Source: JBAZYV01 sp041658345 (GTDB lineage Bacteria; Patescibacteriota; Gracilibacteria; UBA1369; 2-02-FULL-48-14). From it: DNA of 64,000 nucleotides. The notes below the pieces were generated by a model. It had not been told where the DNA came from. It worked only from the letters and a program-made list of their open reading frames with translations, and made no database searches. Within the stretch, counting starts at the first letter, position 1. Each line of letters starts with the position of its first letter. Positions 34,146-42,011 of the stretch are shown here, one piece after another. The position numbers and the translations under genes are program-made. The DNA is taken from NCBI GenBank assembly GCA_041658345.1, contig JBBAAK010000002.1, positions 145,422 to 209,421 on the forward strand. Direction: 5' to 3'.

Positions 34146-35441
34146 ATGTACGTTTTGATTTCGGATTTGGCCTCTCATAACGGTGAAACCGTAACTTTAA
34201 AAGGTTGGGTTTATAATAAACGTGGTAGCGGAAAAATTTATTTTTTGGAAATGCGCGATGGCTCCGGTATGACTCAGTGTGTGGTTTCCAGTGGGGGAGT
34301 TACTGAGAGTGTTATTGAAAGTGCGGAAAAAATTCAAATGGAAACTTCTTGTATAATAACTGGCATTGTTACAAAGCATCCAAAGTTTGAGGATGTGTTT
34401 GAAATTCAGGTTAAAGATATAGAAATCATTCAAATCCCGGTGGAGGAATATCCAATTTCCAAGAAGGACCATGGCCCGGATTTTTTGCTTGATAATAGGC
34501 ACCTATGGCTCCGGTCCAAAAAACAGTGGGCAATCCAACGTATCCGCGACAGAGTGATTATGGCTGTGTTTAATTTTTTTCATGAACGCAACTTTATTAA
34601 AATCGATACTCCGATTTTGACTCCAAATGCTTGTGAAGGCGCAACAACTCTTTTTGAGATTGAATATTTTGACGAAGGGACTGTTTATTTATCTCAATCC
34701 GGTCAGCTTTATTTGGAGGCCGCGGTTATGGCGGTTGGGCGAGCGTTTGATTTTGGTCCGGTATTCCGTGCCGAGAAAAGTAAGACTAAGCGTCATTTAA
34801 CAGAATTTTGGATGATGGATGCAGAAGCTGCTTTTGCTACACACGAGGATAATCTTCGCACTCAAGAAGATATGGTGGCTTACATCGTTGAGGATATCCT
34901 TAAAAATTGTAAAAAAGAGCTTGTGATTTTGGAACGCGATACGGCTCCGTTAGAAAAAATCAAAACGCCATTCAAGAGATTGACTTACATGGAGGCTATA
35001 GAGGAACTCCATGCAAAAGGTTCAGACATTGTTTTTGGGGAAGATCTTGGAAACGACGACGAAGTTTTACTTACAAAAGACAGTGATGTGCCTGTATTTA
35101 TTCATAAGTGGCCGGCTTCAATCAAGCCTTTTTATATGAAGCGTGATCCCGAAAATCCGGAGCTTGTTTTGAATGATGATTTGATTGGCACAGAAGGCTC
35201 CGGCGAACTTATTGGTGGCTCACAACGCGAGGATGATTACGAAACTTTAAAATCAGCAATTGAAAAAGAGGGCTTACAAGGGCCGGAATATCAGTGGTAT
35301 TTGGATTTACGTAAATATGGAAGTGTCCCTCACAGCGGTTTTGGGCTTGGGCTTGAACGTATGGTTAGGTTCCTTTGTGGGATTGAACATATTCGTGAAA
35401 CTATTCCATTCCCAAGGATGCTAAGCAGAATTAGACCGTAA
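34146..35441 (+). CDS. asnS: Asparaginyl-tRNA synthetase
   Basis: 431 aa, class IIb. The N-terminal OB fold is VTLKGWVYNKRGSGKIYFLEMRDG. Class II motif 2 is FRAEKSKTKRHLTEFWMMDAEAAF, and motif 3 is GFGLGLERMVRFLCG. YLDLRKYGSVPHSGFG and RETIPFPRM are typical of AsnRS rather than bacterial AspRS. It starts 11 nt after the ferredoxin stop and is likely co-transcribed. Confidence 0.93.
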   Translation: MYVLISDLASHNGETVTLKGWVYNKRGSGKIYFLEMRDGSGMTQCVVSSGGVTESVIESAEKIQMETSCIITGIVTKHPKFEDVFEIQVKDIEIIQIPVEEYPISKKDHGPDFLLDNRHLWLRSKKQWAIQRIRDRVIMAVFNFFHERNFIKIDTPILTPNACEGATTLFEIEYFDEGTVYLSQSGQLYLEAAVMAVGRAFDFGPVFRAEKSKTKRHLTEFWMMDAEAAFATHEDNLRTQEDMVAYIVEDILKNCKKELVILERDTAPLEKIKTPFKRLTYMEAIEELHAKGSDIVFGEDLGNDDEVLLTKDSDVPVFIHKWPASIKPFYMKRDPENPELVLNDDLIGTEGSGELIGGSQREDDYETLKSAIEKEGLQGPEYQWYLDLRKYGSVPHSGFGLGLERMVRFLCGIEHIRETIPFPRMLSRIRP

Positions 35442-35452
35442 ACTCTAAGTTT

Positions 35453-36745
35453 ATGAAGAATAAATTTTCTGTTTTTATGATTTTTCTTTTGAGCTTTTTG
35501 CCGGCTCTTGTTTGGGTTTTAATGACACCACTTTCTTATAGATTTACAGATTTTTCTGTTGGCATGGGAAGTGTTGGCCAAGTGCTTGGGTTAATTGGAG
35601 CAATTATGTTTGCAATCAATATGATTCTAAGTGCACGCCTCAAGATTTTTGAAAGAAATTTTGATGGGCTTAACAAAATGTATGGTAGCCACAATTTTTT
35701 TGGACAACTCGCGCTGATTTTGTTGATTTTGCATCCGTTGTTTTTGTTGCCAAAATATGCAGGCAATTCTTACTCGGCAGGAATTACATTTTTGTTTGGC
35801 AGTAGCACTGCTGTTTTTGTTGGGACTATGGCTTTACTATTAACGATTTTGCTAATTGTTTTGAGCATTTATTTTAGGCCAAAGTATAATGTTTGGAAGA
35901 TTACACATAAGTTTTTTGGAGTGGCTTTGTTCTTAGCCGGGTTACACATTTGGTTAATTCCAAGTGATATATCTTCAAACGTTTTTTTGAGGCTTTATAT
36001 GTTGTTTTTTTATGCCGTTGCAATAGTAGCCTTTTTATATAGAGCAGTTTTTGGGCGATTTTTTGTCCCGAGCTATAAATATATTGTAAAAGAAGTCACG
36101 CAAATTGCACCTGGAGTTACCCGTGTTGTAATGGTGCCTCAATACAAAAAGATGGATTTTTTTGCCGGGCAGTATGTGTTCGTTAGATTTTTGAGTAAAG
36201 GATTTTCTTCCGAAGTGCATCCTTTTAGTATAGCTTCCGATCCTGCGGATAATGCATTAACAATCATTGTAAAAAATTTAGGCGATTACACGGCGAATGT
36301 TTCTCAACTTTCGCTTGATGCTGTAGCAATAATCGAAGGCCCTTATGGGTCTTTTATATATAAAAATGCGCCCTCAAAAAATCAAATTTGGATTGCCGGT
36401 GGGATTGGTATAACTCCATTTTTGAGTATGGCGAAAGATTTGAAATCTGAAGATTCTTATAAAATTGATTTTTATTATTGTGTACGCGACGAGAGTGAAC
36501 TTGTAGAAATGGAAACACTAAAAAACTCGGTTGCTCCGCTTGAAGATTCATTTGAAATCGTGCCTTTTTGTTCCGCCGTTTCCGGGCGTATTAGTGCGGA
36601 AGTTATCGCAAAAACTTCAAATGGCTTAGACGACAAAGATATTTTTGTATGTGCACCTCCAATGATGATTGCTTCACTGCGCACACAGTTCGCCGATTTA
36701 GGTGTTAAAAAATCCTCCATTCATTCTGAAGAATTTAATTTTTAA
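35453..36745 (+). CDS. Ferric-reductase-like transmembrane flavocytochrome
   Basis: 430 aa. A six-span heme domain at residues 8-200 has paired His at 80/94 (SHNFFGQ, LILHPLF) and 152/165 (THKFFG, AGLHIW), the two-heme ligand spacing of this superfamily. The C-terminal FNR module has the FAD motif HPFSIAS (near 256-262) and the NAD(P) motif AGGIGITPF. It would move electrons from cytosolic NAD(P)H across the membrane to an outside acceptor. The tethered cytochrome b5 gene follows 9 nt later and could be that acceptor. Confidence 0.88.
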   Translation: MKNKFSVFMIFLLSFLPALVWVLMTPLSYRFTDFSVGMGSVGQVLGLIGAIMFAINMILSARLKIFERNFDGLNKMYGSHNFFGQLALILLILHPLFLLPKYAGNSYSAGITFLFGSSTAVFVGTMALLLTILLIVLSIYFRPKYNVWKITHKFFGVALFLAGLHIWLIPSDISSNVFLRLYMLFFYAVAIVAFLYRAVFGRFFVPSYKYIVKEVTQIAPGVTRVVMVPQYKKMDFFAGQYVFVRFLSKGFSSEVHPFSIASDPADNALTIIVKNLGDYTANVSQLSLDAVAIIEGPYGSFIYKNAPSKNQIWIAGGIGITPFLSMAKDLKSEDSYKIDFYYCVRDESELVEMETLKNSVAPLEDSFEIVPFCSAVSGRISAEVIAKTSNGLDDKDIFVCAPPMMIASLRTQFADLGVKKSSIHSEEFNF

Positions 36746-36754
36746 CAAATTTTT

Positions 36755-37216
36755 ATGAAAAAACTCACAGCATTCTTTATAATTTTCTTTGGCGCAGCGC
36801 TTGGTGCACTTTTTATTTTCGCGATTTTTAATTTCAATCCGGTGAGTTATTCCGACTTGCAACCAACAGATACTGTTGCAACAGTGGATACAGTTCCAGG
36901 CAGTTCTGCCCCAAATGTTCCGGTAGATCCGGTTGTAATTGAACCTACCCCTACCGTGCCAGTTGAACCTCCGGTAGTTGTTCCTTCCGGTCTAACAGCA
37001 ATTGAAGTCGCCACTCATAATACTGCAAGCGATTGCTATTTGATTGTTAAAGGTAAGGTTTATGATGTTACCAATTATATTGATCAACATCCCGGTGGTA
37101 AGCAAAATATTTATAATTATTGTGGCAAAGAATCCAGTACCACTTTTGCAAACATCCATTCAAATTTTGCCTGGAATCTTTTGGCAGATTACTATGTTGA
37201 CGATTTAGCTCAATAA
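36755..37216 (+). CDS. Membrane-tethered cytochrome b5-like heme protein
   Basis: 153 aa. Residues 5-27 are an N-terminal anchor, 40-78 a Pro/Val-rich linker, 80-153 a cytochrome b5 domain with heme ligands His112 (DQHPGGKQNI) and His135 (FANIHSNF). Topology places the heme outside the membrane. C94 and C123 might form a disulfide. It sits directly after the ferric-reductase-like gene. Confidence 0.87.
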   Translation: MKKLTAFFIIFFGAALGALFIFAIFNFNPVSYSDLQPTDTVATVDTVPGSSAPNVPVDPVVIEPTPTVPVEPPVVVPSGLTAIEVATHNTASDCYLIVKGKVYDVTNYIDQHPGGKQNIYNYCGKESSTTFANIHSNFAWNLLADYYVDDLAQ

Positions 37217-37226
37217 ATTTATTGCT

Positions 37227-38009
37227 ATGAAGAAAATCATAAAAAATTTATTTTTGGCCATTGCAGTTTTTTTATTGCTACTGATTCTTTTTACGCGGTT
37301 TTGTTATCAATATATTTTGTATCCATCGCCAAAGAATGATGGACCAATTCAGACTGAAAGTTCTCAAATTTTGAATTTTAAAAATGAATATGGGCAAAAC
37401 GTTGAGGTTTTTTATTCGCCCGTCCAAAATCCTAAAAAAACAATTGTGTATTTTCATGGGAATAATGAAACTTTGAATGGGATTCAATATTTGGCAGAAA
37501 AATATAATGAGTATGGATTTAGCATTTTTATGATGGAGTATCCGGGTTATGGAGATAGCGGTGGTGCACCAAGTGAAGAAAATATTTATGCTTCTGCAAA
37601 TTCCGTTTTAGATTATTTAATTGATAACGGCACCACAAATGATCAAGTAGTGATTGTTGGTTATTCGCTTGGCACGGGCGTCGCGACTGAAATGGCTTAT
37701 AGGGGTTTTGGAAGTAGTCTTGTGTTAATTGCGCCGTACACTTCAATCACAAATATTGCATCCAGATTTGTGCCATTTTTGCCGATGGGACTTTTGATCC
37801 CGGAGCATTTTGATACTGCGTTGAAAGCTAAGACCATTGCCATCCCAACCTTAATAGTGCATGGCACAGCTGATCTTACAATACCTTATGCCATGGGCGA
37901 GGGATTAAGTGGAATTTTTGAGAATGCCACACTTGTTACTCAGAAAGGCAAGGGCCATCATGATTATTTTGATGATGAGACGGTCAAATTGATTGCAGAT
38001 TTTTTGTAA
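37227..38009 (+). CDS. Alpha/beta hydrolase, membrane-anchored
   Basis: 260 aa. An N-terminal span (residues 8-27) precedes a hydrolase core. VYFHGNNET is the oxyanion region, GYSLGTG contains the nucleophile Ser, LIVHGTADLTIP holds the Asp, and GKGHHDYFDD holds the His. The family includes Bem46-like proteins (the MEYPGYGDSGG signature). The substrate is unknown. It follows the cytochrome b5 gene by 10 nt, so the transcript probably runs through 34146-38009. Confidence 0.85.
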   Translation: MKKIIKNLFLAIAVFLLLLILFTRFCYQYILYPSPKNDGPIQTESSQILNFKNEYGQNVEVFYSPVQNPKKTIVYFHGNNETLNGIQYLAEKYNEYGFSIFMMEYPGYGDSGGAPSEENIYASANSVLDYLIDNGTTNDQVVIVGYSLGTGVATEMAYRGFGSSLVLIAPYTSITNIASRFVPFLPMGLLIPEHFDTALKAKTIAIPTLIVHGTADLTIPYAMGEGLSGIFENATLVTQKGKGHHDYFDDETVKLIADFL

Positions 38010-38081
38010 TTGCAAAATTTGATTTATATGTACCTTTGCTATTTCAAAGCAAACAATGTAAGGTGGGCTTCTATTAAATAA

Positions 38082-38123
38082 ACCCTTAAGGGTTATAATC
38101 TCACCCTTGCGGGTTTTAATCTC
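38082..38123 (+). repeat. Tandem 21-bp repeat abutting the helicase start codon
   Basis: ACCCTTAAGGGTTATAATCTC (21 nt) followed by a second copy differing at 3 positions and ending at the ATG. Each copy can form ACCCTT/RRGGGT hairpins. The first contains a TATAAT (38094-38099), so it could be a -10 that leaves an 18-nt leader. Confidence 0.75.
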
Positions 38124-39326
38124 ATGTTCAGAAAAAAATTCACTCATTATTCCAGTAATAGAAAGCCAGGTCATGGAGGCCGTTCACAAGGTGGGCGTCG
38201 TCCTTCTCGAGTAGGTGGCTCCAGTATTAATCCAGCTCTTTTAGTCTGTAAGGCTACCGGTATTGTTGAAGAAGATACATTTACGCCGTCTTTTGAGTTT
38301 AAAGATATACCTGTGCACCCTCAATTACGTGCAAATATTCTAAAAAAGGGTTACACAACGCCAACTCCAATTCAAAATGATACTATTTTGCCAATCAGTG
38401 AGGGGCGAGATGTGCTTGGTATAGCAAATACCGGGACGGGGAAAACCGCAGCCTTTTTGATCCCACTTATTCACAAGGCTTTGGAAAATTCTCGTGAACG
38501 TGTGCTTGTTTTGGTCCCAACGCGTGAAATAGCTACGCAAATTCAAGATGAATTTGTTGATTTTACGCAAGGCACTCGTCTTTGGGCGGTAGTTTGTGTG
38601 GGTGGGATGCCAATCAGCAGGCAAATTCGTAATCTTAAAATGGATCCAACTTTTGTAATATCAACACCCGGGCGTTTAAAAGATCTTATTGAGCGTAAAG
38701 TTATAAATTTGGGACGTTTTAATCGAGTAATTTTGGATGAGGCCGATCGCATGGTGGACATGGGCTTTATTAAAGATATTCGATACCTCTTGGGGCTTTT
38801 GCCTAAAGAACGTCAATCATTGTTCTTTTCCGCCACACTCCCACCTGAGGTTAAGGATCTAATTCATTCGTTTTTGCATAATCCACTAACTGTGTCTGTT
38901 AAAAAACGAGATACTGCGGCGAATGTTGATCAAGATGTTATAAATGTTTCTCCCGGGCAGAATAAAATGCAGATTTTAAAAGAGTTACTTGGCAAAGAAC
39001 ATTTTAGTAAAGTTTTAGTCTTTACTCGTACCAAACGTGGAGCTGATCGTCTTACTAAATATTTAGAGGAGGAAGGGTTCAAAGTTGCTTGTATTCATGG
39101 AGACAAGGAGCAACGTCAAAGGCAACGTGCGCTTGATTCGTTTAAAGAAAACTATATTCAAATTTTGGTAGCCACAGATGTGGCGGCACGTGGACTTGAT
39201 ATCCCGAACGTGAGCCATGTTATTAATTTTGATATTCCGCAGAGTTATGATGATTATGTGCATCGCATTGGTCGTACCGGCCGTGCAGATAAAAAGGGCC
39301 ATGCATTGACGTTTGTGGAAAGGTAG
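38124..39326 (+). CDS. DEAD-box RNA helicase
   Basis: 400 aa. Residues 1-38 are Gly/Arg/Ser-rich (RKPGHGGRSQGGRRPSRVGG), an RNA-binding tail. The core has the Q motif TTPTPIQNDTI, motif I ANTGTGKT, PTREIATQ, STPGR, DEAD (motif II: VILDEADRMVDMGF), SAT (FFSATLP), and HRIGRTGR. ATP-dependent RNA unwinding for ribosome assembly or cold growth is usual. The leader is the 21-bp tandem repeat with no Shine-Dalgarno. Confidence 0.95.
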   Translation: MFRKKFTHYSSNRKPGHGGRSQGGRRPSRVGGSSINPALLVCKATGIVEEDTFTPSFEFKDIPVHPQLRANILKKGYTTPTPIQNDTILPISEGRDVLGIANTGTGKTAAFLIPLIHKALENSRERVLVLVPTREIATQIQDEFVDFTQGTRLWAVVCVGGMPISRQIRNLKMDPTFVISTPGRLKDLIERKVINLGRFNRVILDEADRMVDMGFIKDIRYLLGLLPKERQSLFFSATLPPEVKDLIHSFLHNPLTVSVKKRDTAANVDQDVINVSPGQNKMQILKELLGKEHFSKVLVFTRTKRGADRLTKYLEEEGFKVACIHGDKEQRQRQRALDSFKENYIQILVATDVAARGLDIPNVSHVINFDIPQSYDDYVHRIGRTGRADKKGHALTFVER

Positions 39327-39351
39327 AATAGAATCCTTTGGTAATCACCAC

Positions 39352-39401
39352 GAAGAGCGCCTCCTAAGGTTCCGTCCTTACTGGGTTCTCTTCTTTTTTT
39401 T
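39352..39401. terminator. Terminator after the helicase gene
   Basis: GAAGAG (39352-39357) pairs with CTCTTC (39388-39393); an inner TAAGG/CCTTA stem continues it, and eight Ts follow on the plus strand. It overlaps the 3' end of the convergent NYN gene. Confidence 0.55.
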
Positions 39402-39881
39402 GTAGCTTAATTTCGTTTTTAAATCACTTATAAAGGCCAAGGATTCCGATGGGAACTTTTTTAATAAGGCCGAATATGTTCTTTGGTTTGGAATAAGCAA
39501 TTTTTCCAGTTTTCCTTCTTGGATAAGGTATTTTACAACGCAATGAAAATCGCCATCTCCAGTAACAAGAACAGCTTTGTTGTAGTTGTTCAGTTCTATC
39601 ATGGTTTGCAAAACAAGTTCAGCATCACAATTTCCTTTTGTGTGGCCATCCTTATAATTTAAAGTTGGTTTAAAAATCAGAATAAATCCCGAATCTTGCA
39701 AAGATTTATATAAGTCGCTGTTTTCCGCTATAAAGCCAAGAAATAAAAAAGCTTTTGATACTTGATATTTCTCCGTTAAATAAACTCTAAATTTTTTAAA
39801 ATCCAAACTCCAGCCTAAGTTTTTAATGCTTAAATTTAGGTTTTGACTGTCGATGAATGCGTAATTGTTTCCCGGCTTCAT
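39378..39881 (-). CDS. NYN-domain (LabA/DUF88) protein
   Basis: 167 aa. It has the PIN-like acidic set of NYN nucleases: FIDSQNLN at the start, GNCDAELVLQTM in the middle, and VLVTGDGDFHCV, then FISDLKTKL. Such proteins are putative metal-dependent RNases. The tail is basic (YKKKKRTQ). No partner is evident. Confidence 0.9.
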   Translation of the reverse strand: MKPGNNYAFIDSQNLNLSIKNLGWSLDFKKFRVYLTEKYQVSKAFLFLGFIAENSDLYKSLQDSGFILIFKPTLNYKDGHTKGNCDAELVLQTMIELNNYNKAVLVTGDGDFHCVVKYLIQEGKLEKLLIPNQRTYSALLKKFPSESLAFISDLKTKLSYKKKKRTQ

Positions 39882-39923
39882 ATGTATTTATTCTATACTT
39901 TTTGAGTGGAAGCTCAAAAGATA

Positions 39924-41348
39924 TTATTGAAGCTTTAGCATTTTTGTGATGCCGATTTTTTTTACAAAATGTGAATCGTGAGAAATGATGCACATTGCAA
40001 CGCCTTGTTCCAATAGAAAGCGTTCCAAATCTTCACGCAAAAATAAATCGAGATGATTTGTTGGTTCGTCCAAAAGCAAGAGATCAGGTTTGTTTGTTAG
40101 CAAAATCGCAAATTCCAAACGGCGTTTTTGCCCGTAGCTCAGCGTTTTTATTTTGCTATCCATGAACTCGGCGGGGAAGAGATAGCCGGCGAGTGTGCTA
40201 CGTCCTTGGGTATATTCAATGCTCGTATTTGTTCCAAATTCGCCGATCACGGTTTTATCGGGATCTAAGCGTGAAAACTGTCCCAGGTAGCCGATTTTAA
40301 GGTTGGCGCGTAGGGTGACTTGGCCAATGTATGCGGTATCGACTCCACTTAAAATGTTAAGCAATGTGCTTTTGCCGGAGCCATTTGGCCCTTCAATAAG
40401 TACGCGATCTCCTTGTTCAATTTTGAGCCGAATGTCTTTTAAGATTTGTCGATTTTCGTAAGTTTTATTTTCTATAAAAGCATTGAGCACTGTTCCTTTT
40501 TGTCCTTGTTCCAAGGCTTTCATTCTCACGCAAGGGTCTGCTACTGGTGCGGGTGGAGCTTTTTTCTCCATACGTTCCAATGCTTTCTTTTTTTGTGCCA
40601 CAGTGGCTGTAAATTTATATTTTGGGTGATTTGCGTTTTCGGCCAACCATTCTTCCAGTTCCGTTACTTCACGCTGGCTGAACTCATGTAGTTTTAAGCG
40701 TTTTTGGTAGCGTTCATAGCGTTCAAGCAAAAATCCATCGTAAGTGCAACCGTAAACTTCAATATTGTGCTCAGCGGAGATTTCCCAGATTTGATCTGCA
40801 ACTGCATTTATAAAACTGCGATCGTGTGAGACAAAAGCCACAGTCCCGCGGAAATTACGCACAAAATCTTTTAACCAGTCAATGCTAGCCGTATCTAAAT
40901 GATTCGTTGGTTCATCTAAAAGCAGTATGGTTGGTTCGGAAAGCAATAATTCTGCAAGTGCCACGCGTACACGTTGTCCTCCACTTAAGTTTTTGAGTTG
41001 CAATAAGGTTGAATCTTGATTTAGGCCAACTTCGGCAAGTGCAATATCTATTTGGTAGGTCATCCATTCTTCTTCCAAATGGCTTTCCAGGTAGGTGCCG
41101 ACCAAATCTTCTTCATTAGGGAAGGATATGTCTTGAACAAGATACCCAATTATTTCTTGCGAAGAGCTTACAGACCCACTACTTGGCTCCAGTTCTCCTT
41201 TAAGAAGCTTTAAGAGTGTTGATTTTCCACAGCCGTTTCTGCCAACAATGGCTACACGTTTTTTGCTGGCGCTATCCAGTGAAATATTCACGCCCTCAAA
41301 GAGCTGGCCGGTTGGGGCGTCGAATGCGAGGTCTTTTGTAATTAACAT
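39924..41348 (-). CDS. ABC-F protein 1
   Basis: 474 aa, two ATPase cassettes without membrane spans. Cassette 1: GRNGCGKST, LSGGQRVRVA and LLLDEPTNHLD. Cassette 2: GPNGSGKST, LSYGQKRRLEFA and LLLDEPTNHLD. The linker between them (residues 200-270) is basic and helical (ERYQKRLKLHEFSQRE). ABC-F proteins act on the ribosome in translation or antibiotic protection. I do not assign a subfamily. Confidence 0.92.
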   Translation of the reverse strand: MLITKDLAFDAPTGQLFEGVNISLDSASKKRVAIVGRNGCGKSTLLKLLKGELEPSSGSVSSSQEIIGYLVQDISFPNEEDLVGTYLESHLEEEWMTYQIDIALAEVGLNQDSTLLQLKNLSGGQRVRVALAELLLSEPTILLLDEPTNHLDTASIDWLKDFVRNFRGTVAFVSHDRSFINAVADQIWEISAEHNIEVYGCTYDGFLLERYERYQKRLKLHEFSQREVTELEEWLAENANHPKYKFTATVAQKKKALERMEKKAPPAPVADPCVRMKALEQGQKGTVLNAFIENKTYENRQILKDIRLKIEQGDRVLIEGPNGSGKSTLLNILSGVDTAYIGQVTLRANLKIGYLGQFSRLDPDKTVIGEFGTNTSIEYTQGRSTLAGYLFPAEFMDSKIKTLSYGQKRRLEFAILLTNKPDLLLLDEPTNHLDLFLREDLERFLLEQGVAMCIISHDSHFVKKIGITKMLKLQ

Positions 41349-41396
41349 TTTTAGATTTAAGCCGGGACAATATAAGGTAAGAATTGCTTTAGTTCA

Positions 41397-41432
41397 AGAA
41401 AAATCCCCAGGTTTTATCCCGGGGATTCTTTT
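41397..41432 (-). terminator. Intrinsic terminator of the cold-shock gene
   Basis: On the minus strand, AATCCCCGGG, loop, CCTGGGGATT, then TTTTT. It is about 20 nt after the csp stop. Confidence 0.8.
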
Positions 41433-41450
41433 TAGACTAGTTTTTTAGAA

Positions 41451-41705
41451 CTAAGCTGCTTCTGATTCGTCTGTTTCGTCTGATTCTGGAGCGGACTCAT
41501 CGTCCATTCCGTTATCAAGAACAACATTAACTGCTTTAGGACCTTTGTCGGAAGATGCTGTTTCAAAAGAAACGCTGTCTCCTTCTTTCATGTCCTTGAA
41601 GTTACTGTTTGTACAGTCATTAGCGTGGAAGAAGATGTCCTTCTGACCTGCTAACGTGATAAAACCGAACCCACGTTCGTCTAACTTTTTGATGATACCT
41701 TTCAT
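41451..41705 (-). CDS. Cold-shock domain protein
   Basis: 84 aa. Residues 1-66 form the CSD: RNP1 RGFGFIT, RNP2 DIFFHAND and DSVSFE. An acidic tail (residues 68-84: DDESAPESDETDE) extends beyond the usual 66-70 aa. It binds single-stranded RNA/DNA. Its 5' leader of about 80 nt has a hairpin (see 41722), which suits temperature control as known for cspA. Confidence 0.93.
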   Translation of the reverse strand: MKGIIKKLDERGFGFITLAGQKDIFFHANDCTNSNFKDMKEGDSVSFETASSDKGPKAVNVVLDNGMDDESAPESDETDESEAA

Positions 41706-41721
41706 ATTATGAAGGTAAAAA

Positions 41722-41820
41722 AATAAATGTCCTCTAAGTGTGATTTGAGGAATTTATTTCTAAAACCTTAAAACTCAACCTATTGGAAGTCCACTATACA
41801 CTTTAATTTATGCTTGTCTA
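41722..41820 (-). promoter_or_regulatory. csp promoter and leader hairpin
   Basis: On the minus strand: TAGACA (41820-41815), 16-bp spacer, TATAGT (41798-41793). The leader is about 80 nt. It holds the stem AAATAAAT/ATTTATTT extended by CCTC/GAGG (41722-41760), AU-rich and likely to melt at moderate temperature. The start codon lies in a small palindrome, TTCATAATATGAA. Confidence 0.55.
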
Positions 41821-41912
41821 TAGCTAAAATGAGATAGTTTAATTTCTATTTTCCTCTTCTTTGAAATTGTTTAATATGTAAATGAACTTTTAGACCATTA
41901 CCACACCAATTT

Positions 41913-42011
41913 ATGGCAAAAGGATTGAACGCACGTGCAAACGTAAAAAAGGCTCCTAAAATGAGCAAGGATGAAAAACGCGCTGCAAAAAGAGCTAAAC
42001 AAGGTCGCTAA
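41913..42011 (+). CDS. Small basic protein, 32 aa
   Basis: ATG 41913 to TAA 42011, ending 1 nt from the convergent ABC-F gene. The sequence starts MAKGLNARANVKKAPKMSK and ends RAAKRAKQGR. It is strongly basic, with a predicted C-terminal helix. It shares style, not clear homology, with the 50-aa protein at 5049. Possible RNA binding is an inference from charge. Confidence 0.55.
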   Translation: MAKGLNARANVKKAPKMSKDEKRAAKRAKQGR

